A stretch of 64,000 bases of DNA from Ochrobactrum sp. BTU1 (GTDB taxonomy: Bacteria; Pseudomonadota; Alphaproteobacteria; Rhizobiales; Rhizobiaceae): positions 744,001-808,000 of the forward strand of contig CP076354.1 in NCBI GenBank assembly GCA_018798825.1. The letters run 5' to 3'. A model generated the notes under the pieces. The model worked only from the letters and a program-made list of their open reading frames with translations. It made no database searches and was not told the DNA's origin. A program made the position numbers and the translations under genes. Below are positions 19,453 to 27,944 of the stretch, one piece after another. Position 1 is the first letter of the stretch, and each line of letters begins with the position of its first letter.

Positions 19453-19505
19453 CTCCTTGGGTATGGGCCGTCCCATATTTGAAGGAACGAAAGGTCGTCC
19501 TTTCG
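19453..19505 (-). promoter_or_regulatory. Guanidine-II (mini-ykkC) riboswitch upstream of sugE
   Basis: Read on the minus strand: hairpin P1 CGAAAGG-ACGA-CCTTTCG (19505 to 19488), a ten-base linker, hairpin P2 TATGGG-ACGG-CCCATA (19477 to 19462), then AAGGAG (19458 to 19453) and the sugE ATG at 19445. Two ACGR tetraloops on perfect stems, followed by a ribosome site, are the definition of this class. The linker contains TCCTT, complementary to AAGGA of the ribosome site. So without ligand the site can be masked, and guanidine binding, which docks the two loops, would free it. Confidence 0.93.
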
Positions 19506-19522
19506 CTCTGGTATTGGGTTTC

Positions 19523-19578
19523 GAGCGCATCACGAAAAGTGTGAAACAGTTTTCAGATGAAGATGCGCGTTAAAGCTC
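19523..19578. repeat. Intergenic palindromic repeat copy
   Basis: GCGCATC (19525-19531) and GATGCGC (19562-19568) bound a unit containing ACGAAAAGTGTGAAACAGTTTTC, similar to the units at 18966-19066 and 36062-36108. It lies between the orphan atpB stop and the sugE riboswitch. Confidence 0.5.
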
Positions 19579-20327
19579 TAGTGAGAAGGATGCAGGGCGT
19601 CGTTTAGATACATGCAGCTTAGCATGGTGAAAACATATGCCTGAATGATAGCCATAAGCAATTCGAGTGCGGTAAGTGCGACAGTCATGGCAAGTGGTAG
19701 AACTGCCGACAACAAGCCCATCGTGCCCAAACTGCCCAAGCCCACGACAAAGCCCGCAAAGACTTTAAGCGTGATGTGCCCCGCCAGCATGACGGCAAAC
19801 AAGCGCACCGAATGGCTGATTGGCCGTGAAATATAGGACATCACCTCGATAGGTACGATAATCGGCGCGAGTATCATGGGGACACCTGCCGGCATAAACA
19901 GCTTGAAGAATTTAAAGCCGTGGCGGACCAGCCCATAAATAGTCACGGTGAGAAATACCAGCATCGCCAGCGCGAATGTCACAATGATGTGGCTTGTAAC
20001 CGTAAAGGCATACGGAAACATCCCAATGAGATTTGCAACGAGGATGAACATGAAAAGCGAGAAAACCAGCGGGAAGAACTTCATCCCGTGTTCGCCTGCA
20101 TTCTCGCGAATCGTTTTGGAAACAAACTCGTAGAGCATTTCGACTGACGACTGCCAGCGGCCAGGCACAACCCGATTCCGGCGTGAGGCTAAAAACAGAA
20201 AGCCAGCAGCAACTGTTACAGTCAGCAGCATGTAAAGCGCAGAATTTGTGAAGACAATCTGTTGGCCACCAAGTGTACCAAGCTCGACGATAGGTCGAAT
20301 CGCAAATTGCTCAATAGGTCCAGCCAC
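19578..20327 (-). CDS. atpB: Stand-alone paralogue of ATP synthase F0 subunit a
   Basis: A 249-residue full-length subunit a, the proton-channel stator of F-type ATP synthase. It starts with GTG at 20327, preceded by AGAGGGG. Helices include [18 protein letters not shown] and the channel helix [19 protein letters not shown] with the essential arginine R175 (E. coli R210); Q229 matches E. coli Q252, and the H184/E222 pair is typical of many bacteria. Beside the arginine, H172 and V179 stand where E. coli has leucine 207 and asparagine 214. No other ATP synthase gene is nearby, so this is not the main F0 operon. The leader is a guanidine-II riboswitch. Function is unknown; see findings. Confidence 0.92.
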   Translation of the reverse strand: MAGPIEQFAIRPIVELGTLGGQQIVFTNSALYMLLTVTVAAGFLFLASRRNRVVPGRWQSSVEMLYEFVSKTIRENAGEHGMKFFPLVFSLFMFILVANLIGMFPYAFTVTSHIIVTFALAMLVFLTVTIYGLVRHGFKFFKLFMPAGVPMILAPIIVPIEVMSYISRPISHSVRLFAVMLAGHITLKVFAGFVVGLGSLGTMGLLSAVLPLAMTVALTALELLMAIIQAYVFTMLSCMYLNDALHPSH

Positions 20328-20333
20328 GGAACA

Positions 20334-20385
20334 CCCCTCTTATGGGGCCGTCCCCTATGCGAACACAGACGCGGGTCGTCCCGCG
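20334..20385 (-). promoter_or_regulatory. Guanidine-II (mini-ykkC) riboswitch upstream of the orphan atpB
   Basis: On the minus strand: P1 CGCGGG-ACGA-CCCGCG (20385 to 20370), a twelve-base linker, P2 GGGG-ACGG-CCCC with two outer pairs across a bulged A (20358 to 20342), then the ribosome site AGAGGGG (20340 to 20334) and GTG at 20327. The CCCC arm of P2 can alternatively pair with the GGGG of the ribosome site across a six-base loop, giving a clear off-state. P1 and P2 loops are identical to those of the sugE riboswitch. Confidence 0.9.
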
Positions 20386-20422
20386 CAACTTTCAGATAGA
20401 GACATTTTTTGCGGGCCGCAAG
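20386..20422 (-). promoter_or_regulatory. Possible promoter of the riboswitch-atpB transcript
   Basis: On the minus strand TTGCGG and TATCTG are separated by 17 bases. The start point would fall at the 5' edge of riboswitch hairpin P1. The -10 match is weak, so this is only a candidate. Confidence 0.3.
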
Positions 20423-20526
20423 TCTCACTTAATTCAGAACCTACGAAAACTTGAATGGGCAGCTCTGGATCGAGACCGTTTTTGCGCTATTTTTAAAGTA
20501 ACGCAACTCACTCTGGAGACTGATTG

Positions 20527-21510
20527 ATGGCTATCTCACGGCGAAATTTCATTGTTGCTGCTTCTGCTGCGGGGGGCGGGGCAGCTCTGTCGCCATTCGA
20601 TAGCTCTCAGGCTCAGGCACAAGGTCAGGCTTCGGTGTCAAAGGTCGAGAATCCAGGTTTTCATCGCTTTCAGTTTGGCGATTTTGAAATCACGACGCTT
20701 TCCGATGGGCGCAGAGCAGGCGAAGCGCCTGAAAAAACCTATGCAATCAATCAAGACCCGAAGGACGTGGCGGCACTTCTGGAGGAAAATCTCCTGCCGA
20801 CTGATCGCTTTGTGAATAGTTTTACACCAGTTCTGATCAATACGGGCAAAGAGTTGGTGCTGTTTGATACCGGAATGGGCGCAGGGGCGCGCGAAGCCGG
20901 GCAGGGCAAATTAATCAGCGCTCTTGAGGCTTCGGGCTATAAGGCGGACGACGTATCACTCGTTGTGCTCAGCCATTTTCACCCCGATCATATTGGCGGC
21001 TTGATGGAAGATGGTAAGCCGGCTTTCGCGAATGCGCGTTACGCTGCAGGTCAGAAGGAATTTGACTTCTGGACTGATCCGGCGCGTCTTGAGACACCAG
21101 CTAAAACCGTTGCGCAAATGGTCGAAAAGAACGTGAAGCCATTCGCCGAAAAAACGACTTTCGTCGATGATGGCAAGGAGGTTGTCTCGGGCATTCATGC
21201 GGTGGGTGCTTATGGCCATACGCCAGGTCATCTGGCGTTCCGTGTGGAATCGGGTGGAAAGTCGCTGATGTTGATTTCCGATACGGCCAATCACTCTGTC
21301 ATCACCTTACAGCGCCCCGACTGGCATGTTTCCTTTGATGTCGACAAGGAAATGGCGGTTGAAACCAGAAAACGTATCTTCGATATGCTCGCGACGGAAC
21401 GTCTGCCATTCATTGGTTACCATATGCCTTTCCCATCTCTCGCCTACCTTCAGCGCGCAGGTGAGGGCTATCGTTACGTCCCGGAAACTTACCAGATCCG
21501 CGCAAGTTAA
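20527..21510 (+). CDS. Tat-exported metallo-beta-lactamase-fold hydrolase
   Basis: A 327-residue protein. The N-terminus MAISRRNFIVAASAAGGGAA is a twin-arginine signal, with cleavage likely near AQAQ around residue 33. The metal site HFHPDH (H150, H152, D154, H155) and GHTPGHLAF and LISDTANHS further on supply the other ligands of a two-metal site. Similar periplasmic proteins include lactonases and quorum-quenching enzymes, but the substrate cannot be read from the sequence. It is divergent from the orphan atpB gene; 140 bases separate riboswitch P1 from this start. Confidence 0.88.
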   Translation: MAISRRNFIVAASAAGGGAALSPFDSSQAQAQGQASVSKVENPGFHRFQFGDFEITTLSDGRRAGEAPEKTYAINQDPKDVAALLEENLLPTDRFVNSFTPVLINTGKELVLFDTGMGAGAREAGQGKLISALEASGYKADDVSLVVLSHFHPDHIGGLMEDGKPAFANARYAAGQKEFDFWTDPARLETPAKTVAQMVEKNVKPFAEKTTFVDDGKEVVSGIHAVGAYGHTPGHLAFRVESGGKSLMLISDTANHSVITLQRPDWHVSFDVDKEMAVETRKRIFDMLATERLPFIGYHMPFPSLAYLQRAGEGYRYVPETYQIRAS

Positions 21511-21606
21511 GTCCCCTTATCTACGGTGCAGGGCTGTTCATTTCTGCAATTGCAGAAATTAGACCTTGCGCCGTAACAGGTTATATTCTACGGCTTTTTC
21601 ATGGTC

Positions 21607-21683
<77 letters not shown>

Positions 21684-22278
21684 TTAAATCAAGCCAATCA
21701 ATAGAAATTTTTATGGTGCTTTTGCTGACGCTTTTCTTAAACTTCGGCTGAGAATTTCCATCATTTTGAAAATTGTTCTGTAGCGGAACTTAGGCACTCA
21801 GTGCCGTGCTACAGTCTGCACAAGCACAAAAAAGCCCCTGTATAGAACAGGGGAAATTTTGTTAACCTAATGCAATTTTGGATAAGAATACGTACGGGGG
21901 TAATACGATAAACTGATCCATAATGAAGTTAGTAAAAGAAGTTACGAAAATCTATTTCCACGTTAAATGAAAAAATGCCTGGTAATAGTATATCTTGATT
22001 AGATCGCAATTTTAGTTATTGAACAACCGCACTTGTTCGCTCACAATTATGAAGTGGGATTGTCTTATATGATGCAAGTTTGGTTGATTGATATTTTCCA
22101 AACGAAAAGAAATTTTACCATTTGGTTTAAAATATTTATTTGTATAATGCGGTGCTTCACGAATGTTATATTCAAGAGGAATCGTTCTTTCATTGCTGAA
22201 ATTATTGCTGTTATCTGATCTCAAGCGGTATTTATTCGTCTTTTTCAGGTTGATGCTTGATGTGCGAGGCATGTAGTG
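21684..22278. other. AT-rich gap downstream of tRNA-Pro
   Basis: It contains a GGCAC-tca-GTGCC hairpin at 21793-21805 enclosed by TAGC/GCTA, and a probable terminator CCCCTGT-ataga-ACAGGGG at 21835-21853 followed by AAATTTT. From about 21860 to 22260 the DNA is clearly richer in A and T than its neighbours. A minus-strand reading frame of 86 codons (22272 to 22012) spans it, but its composition (many Asn, Ile, Lys) could be chance. No duplication of the tRNA 3' end is visible. Confidence 0.5.
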
Positions 22279-22944
22279 ATGAGTTTGATCATTGATTTCG
22301 TCAAATACGTTTCAATCGTCGTGATTGGTCTTTTGCCTATTATGAATCCCTTGACGACAATTCCCTTATATATGTCGCTGACCAAGCGCATGAGTGCTGA
22401 AAACAAACGTGTTCAGGCGCGAAAAGCATGTATTTATGCATTTTCGATTCTCACAGCATTTCTATTGCTCGGAAACGGGATCATCTCGCTTTTCAGCATA
22501 TCCATGCCAGGTATTCGCGTCGCTGGCGGGCTGATCATCATGATCTTGGCGTTGCGGATGATTTTCTCAGGGGAGGATTCGTCATCAGAAGTAGATGCAG
22601 AGCCCGCCGATATCAAAAAAGCTGATCTGGATTATTCTTTCTCACCACTCGCAATGCCGAGCCTTGCTGGGCCGGGCTCTATTGCGGTTATTATGAGCTT
22701 TGGATCGCAGATTCCGTCTGAGCACACAATCATCGGCCATGGGATTGTCATTGTTGGTATCGCCATCACGATCTGCGTTGCTTATCTCGCACTCTCGTCT
22801 GCCTCACTGATTGAAAAGGTGCTCGGGGAACACGGTATGCAGGCTGTGACAAAGATCATGGGCTTTCTGCTGACCTGTGTGGCCGTGCAGTTTCTGGCGT
22901 CCGGTATCCGCGATTTCTACATCGAGTTCAGCAAAATCAGCTGA
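22279..22944 (+). CDS. MarC family inner membrane protein
   Basis: A 221-residue protein with six likely membrane helices. LLPIMNPLTTIPLYMSLT near residue 20 and PLAMPSLAGPGSIAVIM near residue 118 are the two NP/GP repeats of the MarC (UPF0056) family. The start is ATG 22279; a GTG one codon earlier is possible. MarC was once thought to give multidrug resistance, but this has not held up; the function is unknown. It converges with the YnfA gene five bases away. Confidence 0.92.
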   Translation: MSLIIDFVKYVSIVVIGLLPIMNPLTTIPLYMSLTKRMSAENKRVQARKACIYAFSILTAFLLLGNGIISLFSISMPGIRVAGGLIIMILALRMIFSGEDSSSEVDAEPADIKKADLDYSFSPLAMPSLAGPGSIAVIMSFGSQIPSEHTIIGHGIVIVGIAITICVAYLALSSASLIEKVLGEHGMQAVTKIMGFLLTCVAVQFLASGIRDFYIEFSKIS

Positions 22945-22949
22945 TCCAA

Positions 22950-23270
22950 TCAGGATCGTGGGACGAAGAGGATGATGCAGGTACCGACAAAGGCCGTTGC
23001 GGCACCAATGATATCCCAACGGTCTGGACGCATTCCTTCTGCAGCCCAAATCCAAACAATCGAAGCGATGATGTAAATACCGCCATAAGCGGCGTAAGCA
23101 CGGCCAGCAGCGTCACTTTCAATCAGCGTGAGCAGGTAAGCAAAGAGCCCAAGGCAAACCAGCCCGGGAATGAGCCAGAGCGGGGACTTATCGAGTTTGA
23201 GCCACGCCCAGAATGTAAAACAGCCTGCGATTTCAAACAGAGCGGCGGCGACATAGATAAGAAGCTGCAA
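22950..23270 (-). CDS. YnfA family (UPF0060) membrane protein
   Basis: A 106-residue protein with four membrane helices resembling the SMR fold; [28 protein letters not shown] is the family core. No ATG is available; TTG at 23270, eight bases after AGGA, gives the usual YnfA length, and TTG at 23300 would add ten residues and overlap no other gene. Some YnfA proteins have been reported to export small toxic compounds. It follows the exopolysaccharide polymerase gene by 11 bases and may be on its transcript. Confidence 0.85.
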   Translation of the reverse strand: MQLLIYVAAALFEIAGCFTFWAWLKLDKSPLWLIPGLVCLGLFAYLLTLIESDAAGRAYAAYGGIYIIASIVWIWAAEGMRPDRWDIIGAATAFVGTCIILFVPRS

Positions 23271-23280
23271 AGCGATTTTC

Positions 23281-24573
23281 CTAGAGACGGTTAGTTGCAA
23301 AAGGCTGAGGTTCAGCAGCTTTGCGTTGATACTTATACTCTAGCCCCGCGCACCCCCAAATAATGCCGAATAGCAAATAGAAATGTCGCCAGTGATCGGT
23401 ATCAATGACATTGCCAATCAGCACATGCCCTAGATAGGCAGCATAGGCGCACATCAGAAATGGCTGCCACGGGCGGTTTCGAAACATCAGTTTGAAACCA
23501 ATGCCGAGCGTTAGAAAAGTCAACGTCATAAAGCTTATGAAACCGATCCATCCATAGTCGAGTACCGCTTTTAGCCAGGTATTATGCGTGTCCTCACCAA
23601 ACATAGGCCCAAACTCAAGCGGTCCAATGCCCAAGGGATGTTCGGTGGCTAACCACATGCCAAGCCAATGACGTGCAAAGCGGCCCAGCCGCGCGCTATC
23701 GTAGCTTTGTTCCAGCTGTGCGCGCTCGAGAAAGAAGGAGCGAACATCTGGGATCTGCAGCAACAGCAGCACAGTGAGAACAATCACGACAACAGAGAGG
23801 AGGCCAATCGTTATAAGCCGCAGCCGGAACTTGTTGCTTTCACTTTGCAAAAACAGAACTGCGAAAATGCAAATGAAGGAGAGGGGAACCATCCCCCATG
23901 CGGCGCGTGAGAACGATACCAATATGCCCAGCACAAGCACGCAACACAGCGGCATGTAAATCAGGAGATCGCGCATATTTCCGCGCATGATACGGTAAAG
24001 GCACCATGTAAAAGGCAGAACCAGAAACGGAGCGTAGACGTTAGAATCCTGAAATGCCCCTTTAGCACGATCATAACGCGTGAAGATTTCCGCACCGGGG
24101 AAAAGATTGAGATAGCCAGCAATTCCCAATAGCGAAGATACAAGACCGATGAGCAGATAGGCATTGAAGATCGTTTTCAGGCGCCGATAGTCGGCTTCGA
24201 TGATTGCTGCATAGAAAACCGCTGTGAAGGCCAGGAAGAGCGACACAGCGATGTAAAGCGGCGCATCCTTGGTATCCGCCATCTGCATGACGGAAATCAT
24301 GCCGCCGAAATTGAACATGGTGAAGATTGCAAGCAGCACCATACTGGTCCGCGTCAACCGCATCCCGAAAAGCAGCGCTACACTAATGAGCGCGACCATA
24401 TAGAGTTCATACGGCGCGGGCTCGCTCATGACGAACCCAAGCAGAAATACACCGAACCCTATAGCGAAATTACTGATCAGCCTGTTCAGTGCGCGCTTGC
24501 CCGCAACATCGGCAGCAGGCAGGCTACGCCGATTTTGAGCCGCATCGTTGACGCTATGGGAAATCGCGCTCAA
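23281..24573 (-). CDS. O-antigen ligase/polymerase family (Wzy-like) membrane protein
   Basis: A 430-residue protein with about eleven hydrophobic segments and a large periplasmic loop around residues 265-330 ([37 protein letters not shown], then [14 protein letters not shown]). The H-N-x-x-L motif with the preceding GxGP-type segment is typical of the Wzy_C/O-antigen ligase family. In this locus the likely task is polymerising exopolysaccharide repeat units on undecaprenyl carriers. Its start overlaps the stop of the upstream gene by four bases (ATGA). Confidence 0.87.
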   Translation of the reverse strand: MSAISHSVNDAAQNRRSLPAADVAGKRALNRLISNFAIGFGVFLLGFVMSEPAPYELYMVALISVALLFGMRLTRTSMVLLAIFTMFNFGGMISVMQMADTKDAPLYIAVSLFLAFTAVFYAAIIEADYRRLKTIFNAYLLIGLVSSLLGIAGYLNLFPGAEIFTRYDRAKGAFQDSNVYAPFLVLPFTWCLYRIMRGNMRDLLIYMPLCCVLVLGILVSFSRAAWGMVPLSFICIFAVLFLQSESNKFRLRLITIGLLSVVVIVLTVLLLLQIPDVRSFFLERAQLEQSYDSARLGRFARHWLGMWLATEHPLGIGPLEFGPMFGEDTHNTWLKAVLDYGWIGFISFMTLTFLTLGIGFKLMFRNRPWQPFLMCAYAAYLGHVLIGNVIDTDHWRHFYLLFGIIWGCAGLEYKYQRKAAEPQPFATNRL

Positions 24574-26108
24574 TAAGCATTTTCCGTATTGAGAAGTCGG
24601 ATCGGCGTGAGAAACAGGATCTTCAGGTCAAACCAAAGCGACCAGTTTTCGATATAAAACAGATCATATTCGGTGCGCATTCTGATCTTGTCGTCATTGT
24701 CGATTTCGCCACGCCAGCCATTGATCTGAGCCCAGCCTGTTACGCCTGGTTTCACGCGGTGGCGGGCGAAATAGCCGTCAACCACTTCGTTGTAGAGCAC
24801 ATTGTGCGAGTGAGCAGCCACTGCATGTGGGCGAGGTCCGACGAGGGACAGCGATCCGGTTAGCGAGTTGAAGAACTGCGGCAGCTCATCGATAGACGTT
24901 TTGCGGATAAAGCGGCCAACTCGAGTTACACGCGGATCATTTTTAGTGACGGCATTGCGCGCTGTCGGGTCGCTAAGCTCGGTGTACATCGAGCGGAACT
25001 TCCAGACATTGATCACTTCGTTGTTAAAGCCATGGCGCTTCTGCTTGAAGATTACAGGTCCCTTGCTGTCAAGCTTGATGGCAATGGCTGTGGCCAGCAT
25101 GATCGGCGAAAGGAAAATGATGCCAAGCAGACTGAAGGTAATGTCGAAAATACGTTTCGCGACAGAATCCCAATCGTTGATCGGTTTGTCGAAAATATCC
25201 AGCATCGGCACGGTGCCGATGTAGGAATAAGCACGGGGACGGAAGCGAAGATGATTGTTGAGGGCCGAAAGACGAATATCGACCGGCAGGACCCAAAGCT
25301 TGTTCAGGATCATTAGAATACGCTCTTCAGCACTGATCGGCAGAGAGACGATCAGCATGTCGATATAGGCGATACGTGCAAATTCTATGAGTTCTTTGAT
25401 GTTTCCAAGCTTGGGATAGCCAGCGACGATAGGTGGAGAGCGTTTATCATCGCGATCATCGAAAATGCCGCAAATGCGAATATCATTATCCGGCTGTTGC
25501 TCTAGCGAGCGGATCAGCGCTTCAGCGTTAGGGCCGCCACCGACGATTACGGCGCGACGCTCCATGATACCGTTTCGTGCCCAGCGGCGGATGCGCCATG
25601 AAACGAACAAACGGCAAATAATGAGAACAATCAGACCGCTCAAGGCCCAGATAAGAAACCAGGCACGCGAAAAGTCGGACGAAACTTTGAACAGAAAGCC
25701 AGCTACGGCGACTGTACCAAGAACCGTCGCCCAGCTGATGATGACGCGTTTCAAATGGCGGCTGGGGCTACGCAGAATATTGATCTGATAGCCGTTGTTT
25801 ATTTCCATCGAAAGCACATACAAGCCACCGCCAGCGGCCATGATCAGGAAATAATAAAGCAGATGAGGAGTGTTGAAGCTTACATAATAAGCGAAACTGA
25901 ATACGCCCGTCAGAAAAACAATGCCGAACTCAACGAGCCTGATGACCCCGCTCACCATGGTTGGTGACAATGTGTCACGAGCATATTGCTCGGCCATCTG
26001 GCGCGCCATCGGGTTCAGTTCTACCCGTTCGTTCTGCTTGGAATCCTTCGCACCGCTGGCATTGCTTGCCTCAAGGCTGTTTGGAGAAGGCGTATTATTA
26101 TCCCGCAC
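24570..26108 (-). CDS. Undecaprenyl-phosphate glycosylphosphotransferase (WcaJ/UppE-like)
   Basis: A 512-residue initiating enzyme that moves a sugar-1-phosphate from a nucleotide sugar to undecaprenyl phosphate. The N-terminal half has about five membrane helices and a Rossmann-like domain (AVIVGGGPNAEALIRSL near residue 190). The catalytic domain begins near residue 320 with KRIFDITFSLLGIIFLSPIM and holds FKQKRHGFNN, WKFRSMY, TSIDELPQFFN, SLVGPRPHAV and RHRVKPGVTGWAQINGWRG. These are the bacterial sugar transferase signatures. It is the first committed step of this exopolysaccharide locus. Confidence 0.93.
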   Translation of the reverse strand: MRDNNTPSPNSLEASNASGAKDSKQNERVELNPMARQMAEQYARDTLSPTMVSGVIRLVEFGIVFLTGVFSFAYYVSFNTPHLLYYFLIMAAGGGLYVLSMEINNGYQINILRSPSRHLKRVIISWATVLGTVAVAGFLFKVSSDFSRAWFLIWALSGLIVLIICRLFVSWRIRRWARNGIMERRAVIVGGGPNAEALIRSLEQQPDNDIRICGIFDDRDDKRSPPIVAGYPKLGNIKELIEFARIAYIDMLIVSLPISAEERILMILNKLWVLPVDIRLSALNNHLRFRPRAYSYIGTVPMLDIFDKPINDWDSVAKRIFDITFSLLGIIFLSPIMLATAIAIKLDSKGPVIFKQKRHGFNNEVINVWKFRSMYTELSDPTARNAVTKNDPRVTRVGRFIRKTSIDELPQFFNSLTGSLSLVGPRPHAVAAHSHNVLYNEVVDGYFARHRVKPGVTGWAQINGWRGEIDNDDKIRMRTEYDLFYIENWSLWFDLKILFLTPIRLLNTENAY

Positions 26109-26201
26109 AGTTTTACCCCCTACTAATCAAAGTGCCGGGCTATCTTTAAAGGCAAATCCTAAGGAATTGCTGATTAAACGGCCTCCATCACGATAAGATC
26201 G

Positions 26202-27344
26202 TTAGGATCGTGCCTCACGGTAAACCAATTCTATAGAATGTGCCATTGTCTGGAGGCTGAAGCGCTCATGCAAGCGCGAGGCGTCGGGCATGGAAGCCTT
26301 GAAGCTGTCTTCGTCGTTCATGATGACAAGCAGCTTAGCTGCCAATTTCTCCACGTCGGGTTCGACGAGAGAAGGAGAGCTGGGGCCGAAGATTTCAGGG
26401 ATACCACCGACATTGCTCGCGAGCACAGCCTTTCCAGCAGCCAAAGCTTCCAGAACGATATAGGGAAAAGCTTCTGCACGCGATGGCACGACCATGACTT
26501 TCCCGAGCGCAAAAGCTTCGCGTGCTGCCATTCCAGACATAAAACGGATTTGGTCCGCCATTCCCAGCTCATCTGAGAGCGCCAGAAATTCCGGCTTCTC
26601 GGCGCCGTCGCCTATGATTGTCGTGGTGAAGCGTTGGTTGTGTTTGTCGCGAAGGTCGGCGAGGGCGCGGATCAACAGATCAGGGCCCTTCAAGGCACGC
26701 ATGGTTCCGACAAATAGAAAATCGGTGGCGTCTGGTGCGGTTGCCGTATGAACAAACTCTTCATCGGACAAACCATTATAGATGACCGCATGAAGATCAT
26801 ATGGTCGACCGACTTTCTCTTCATATGTTCGCTTCTCAAAATTTGAAACAAACAGAACAGCGTCGGTCAGCGGCGCCAGCAGTTTTTCGATGAGAAAGAC
26901 AGCGCCACCGCGGCGTGTCTTTCTGTCGAAATGCAGGCTACCGCCATGCGGTGAATAGATACGGGCTACGCGAGACTTAAAAACCCGTAGGACTGAACCG
27001 AACAGACGTGCATAAACGCCACCTTTGGCGCCATGACCGTGCAGGATGTCCGGCTGCAATTTCTTGATGATACGATACGCTTTGAATGCCGCTTTGATAT
27101 CGCCAGTGCCGATATGTCGTTGCATGGCGATACGGTGGATACCAAGCGTAAGGTACGGCTGTAACTCTTCGAGCAACGCTTCTTCACGCGGACCGCCGGT
27201 CGTAGCATCGCAGACGATGCCGACCAGATGTCCATTTTGAGCTTGCGTCGCGACGAGATCGCGCACATGGCGGAACAGCCCGCCGGTTGGCTCACGGAAA
27301 CAATGGACGATCCGAAGTGGGGAAACGCTTTTTTCATCAGACAT
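26202..27344 (-). CDS. GT4 family glycosyltransferase
   Basis: A 380-residue cytoplasmic GT-B enzyme. The N-terminal GGLFRHVRDLV acceptor loop and the C-terminal SRAEAFPYIVLEALAAGKAV with the E-x7-E type donor site are visible, plus NVGGIPEIF. It probably adds one sugar to the lipid carrier made by the adjacent phosphotransferase. It is the only ordinary glycosyltransferase in this locus. It lies nine bases after the exporter gene 27354-27944 in the same direction. Confidence 0.92.
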   Translation of the reverse strand: MSDEKSVSPLRIVHCFREPTGGLFRHVRDLVATQAQNGHLVGIVCDATTGGPREEALLEELQPYLTLGIHRIAMQRHIGTGDIKAAFKAYRIIKKLQPDILHGHGAKGGVYARLFGSVLRVFKSRVARIYSPHGGSLHFDRKTRRGGAVFLIEKLLAPLTDAVLFVSNFEKRTYEEKVGRPYDLHAVIYNGLSDEEFVHTATAPDATDFLFVGTMRALKGPDLLIRALADLRDKHNQRFTTTIIGDGAEKPEFLALSDELGMADQIRFMSGMAAREAFALGKVMVVPSRAEAFPYIVLEALAAGKAVLASNVGGIPEIFGPSSPSLVEPDVEKLAAKLLVIMNDEDSFKASMPDASRLHERFSLQTMAHSIELVYREARS

Positions 27345-27353
27345 TTATCGCCA

Positions 27354-27944
27354 TCAGAACAGACGTTCGCGGACATAGACTGTGTCGCCCGGCAGGATCG
27401 GATCAGAGATCAGAACCCGACCTGTCACCACTTCGCCGTTAACGGTGCGCGTGATGTCTACATTCTCCTGATTGGCACGAGGGCTGAAACCGCCAGCCGC
27501 AGCAATGGCTTTCTGAACAGTCATGCCCGGCACGTATGAATACTGACCGGAGCCACCGACTTCACCCATGATGAAGATTGGTCGATAGCGATCAACCTCG
27601 ACACTTACATCTGGATCGCGCAGGTAGCCGCCGCGCAGTTTGGACGCGATAACGCCTTCAAGTTGCTTCACGGTTTTGCCGCTCGCAGGAACGCTGCCAA
27701 TAAGCGGGAAAGCGATGTAGCCCGATTGATCGACGCTATAATTATTGGTGAGGCTTGCCTGCTCAAAAACGGTGACGCGCACGCGGTCGCCAGAATTGAG
27801 CATATAAGGCTCGTTCAGTGCTGCATGAAAAGCCGGAGGAGCAGGGCGATAGCTTGAACATGCGGAAAGCGTCATCGCCGCGAGGCCGAGCGCGATGAGG
27901 ACCACGTGGCCCGAGCGCTTTTTATGAGTTTTCTGCATTGTCAT
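27354..27944 (-). CDS. Polysaccharide export lipoprotein (Wza-like OPX)
   Basis: A 196-residue outer membrane polysaccharide export protein. The signal peptide ends in the lipobox LSAC (C29). The Poly_export domain lies at about residues 45-125 (LNSGDRVRVTVFEQASLTNNY, GYIAFPLIG), followed by a SLBB-type segment (IFIMGEVGGSGQYSYVPGMT). It is shorter than E. coli Wza and probably lacks the C-terminal membrane helix, as in many rhizobial OPX proteins. It forms the outer part of the export channel and starts the minus-strand operon of the locus. Confidence 0.92.
   Translation of the reverse strand: MTMQKTHKKRSGHVVLIALGLAAMTLSACSSYRPAPPAFHAALNEPYMLNSGDRVRVTVFEQASLTNNYSVDQSGYIAFPLIGSVPASGKTVKQLEGVIASKLRGGYLRDPDVSVEVDRYRPIFIMGEVGGSGQYSYVPGMTVQKAIAAAGGFSPRANQENVDITRTVNGEVVTGRVLISDPILPGDTVYVRERLF

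Noticed and set aside
19578..20327. Reading the subunit a gene as the main atp F0 operon
   Set aside because: No atpI, atpE or atpF genes lie next to it; the neighbours are sugE and a hydrolase, and it has its own riboswitch leader.
22012..22272. 86-codon minus-strand frame in the AT-rich tract
   Set aside because: Composition (Asn, Ile, Lys rich) is what chance gives in AT-rich DNA, there is no clear ribosome site, and no family was recognised. Kept as an observation only.
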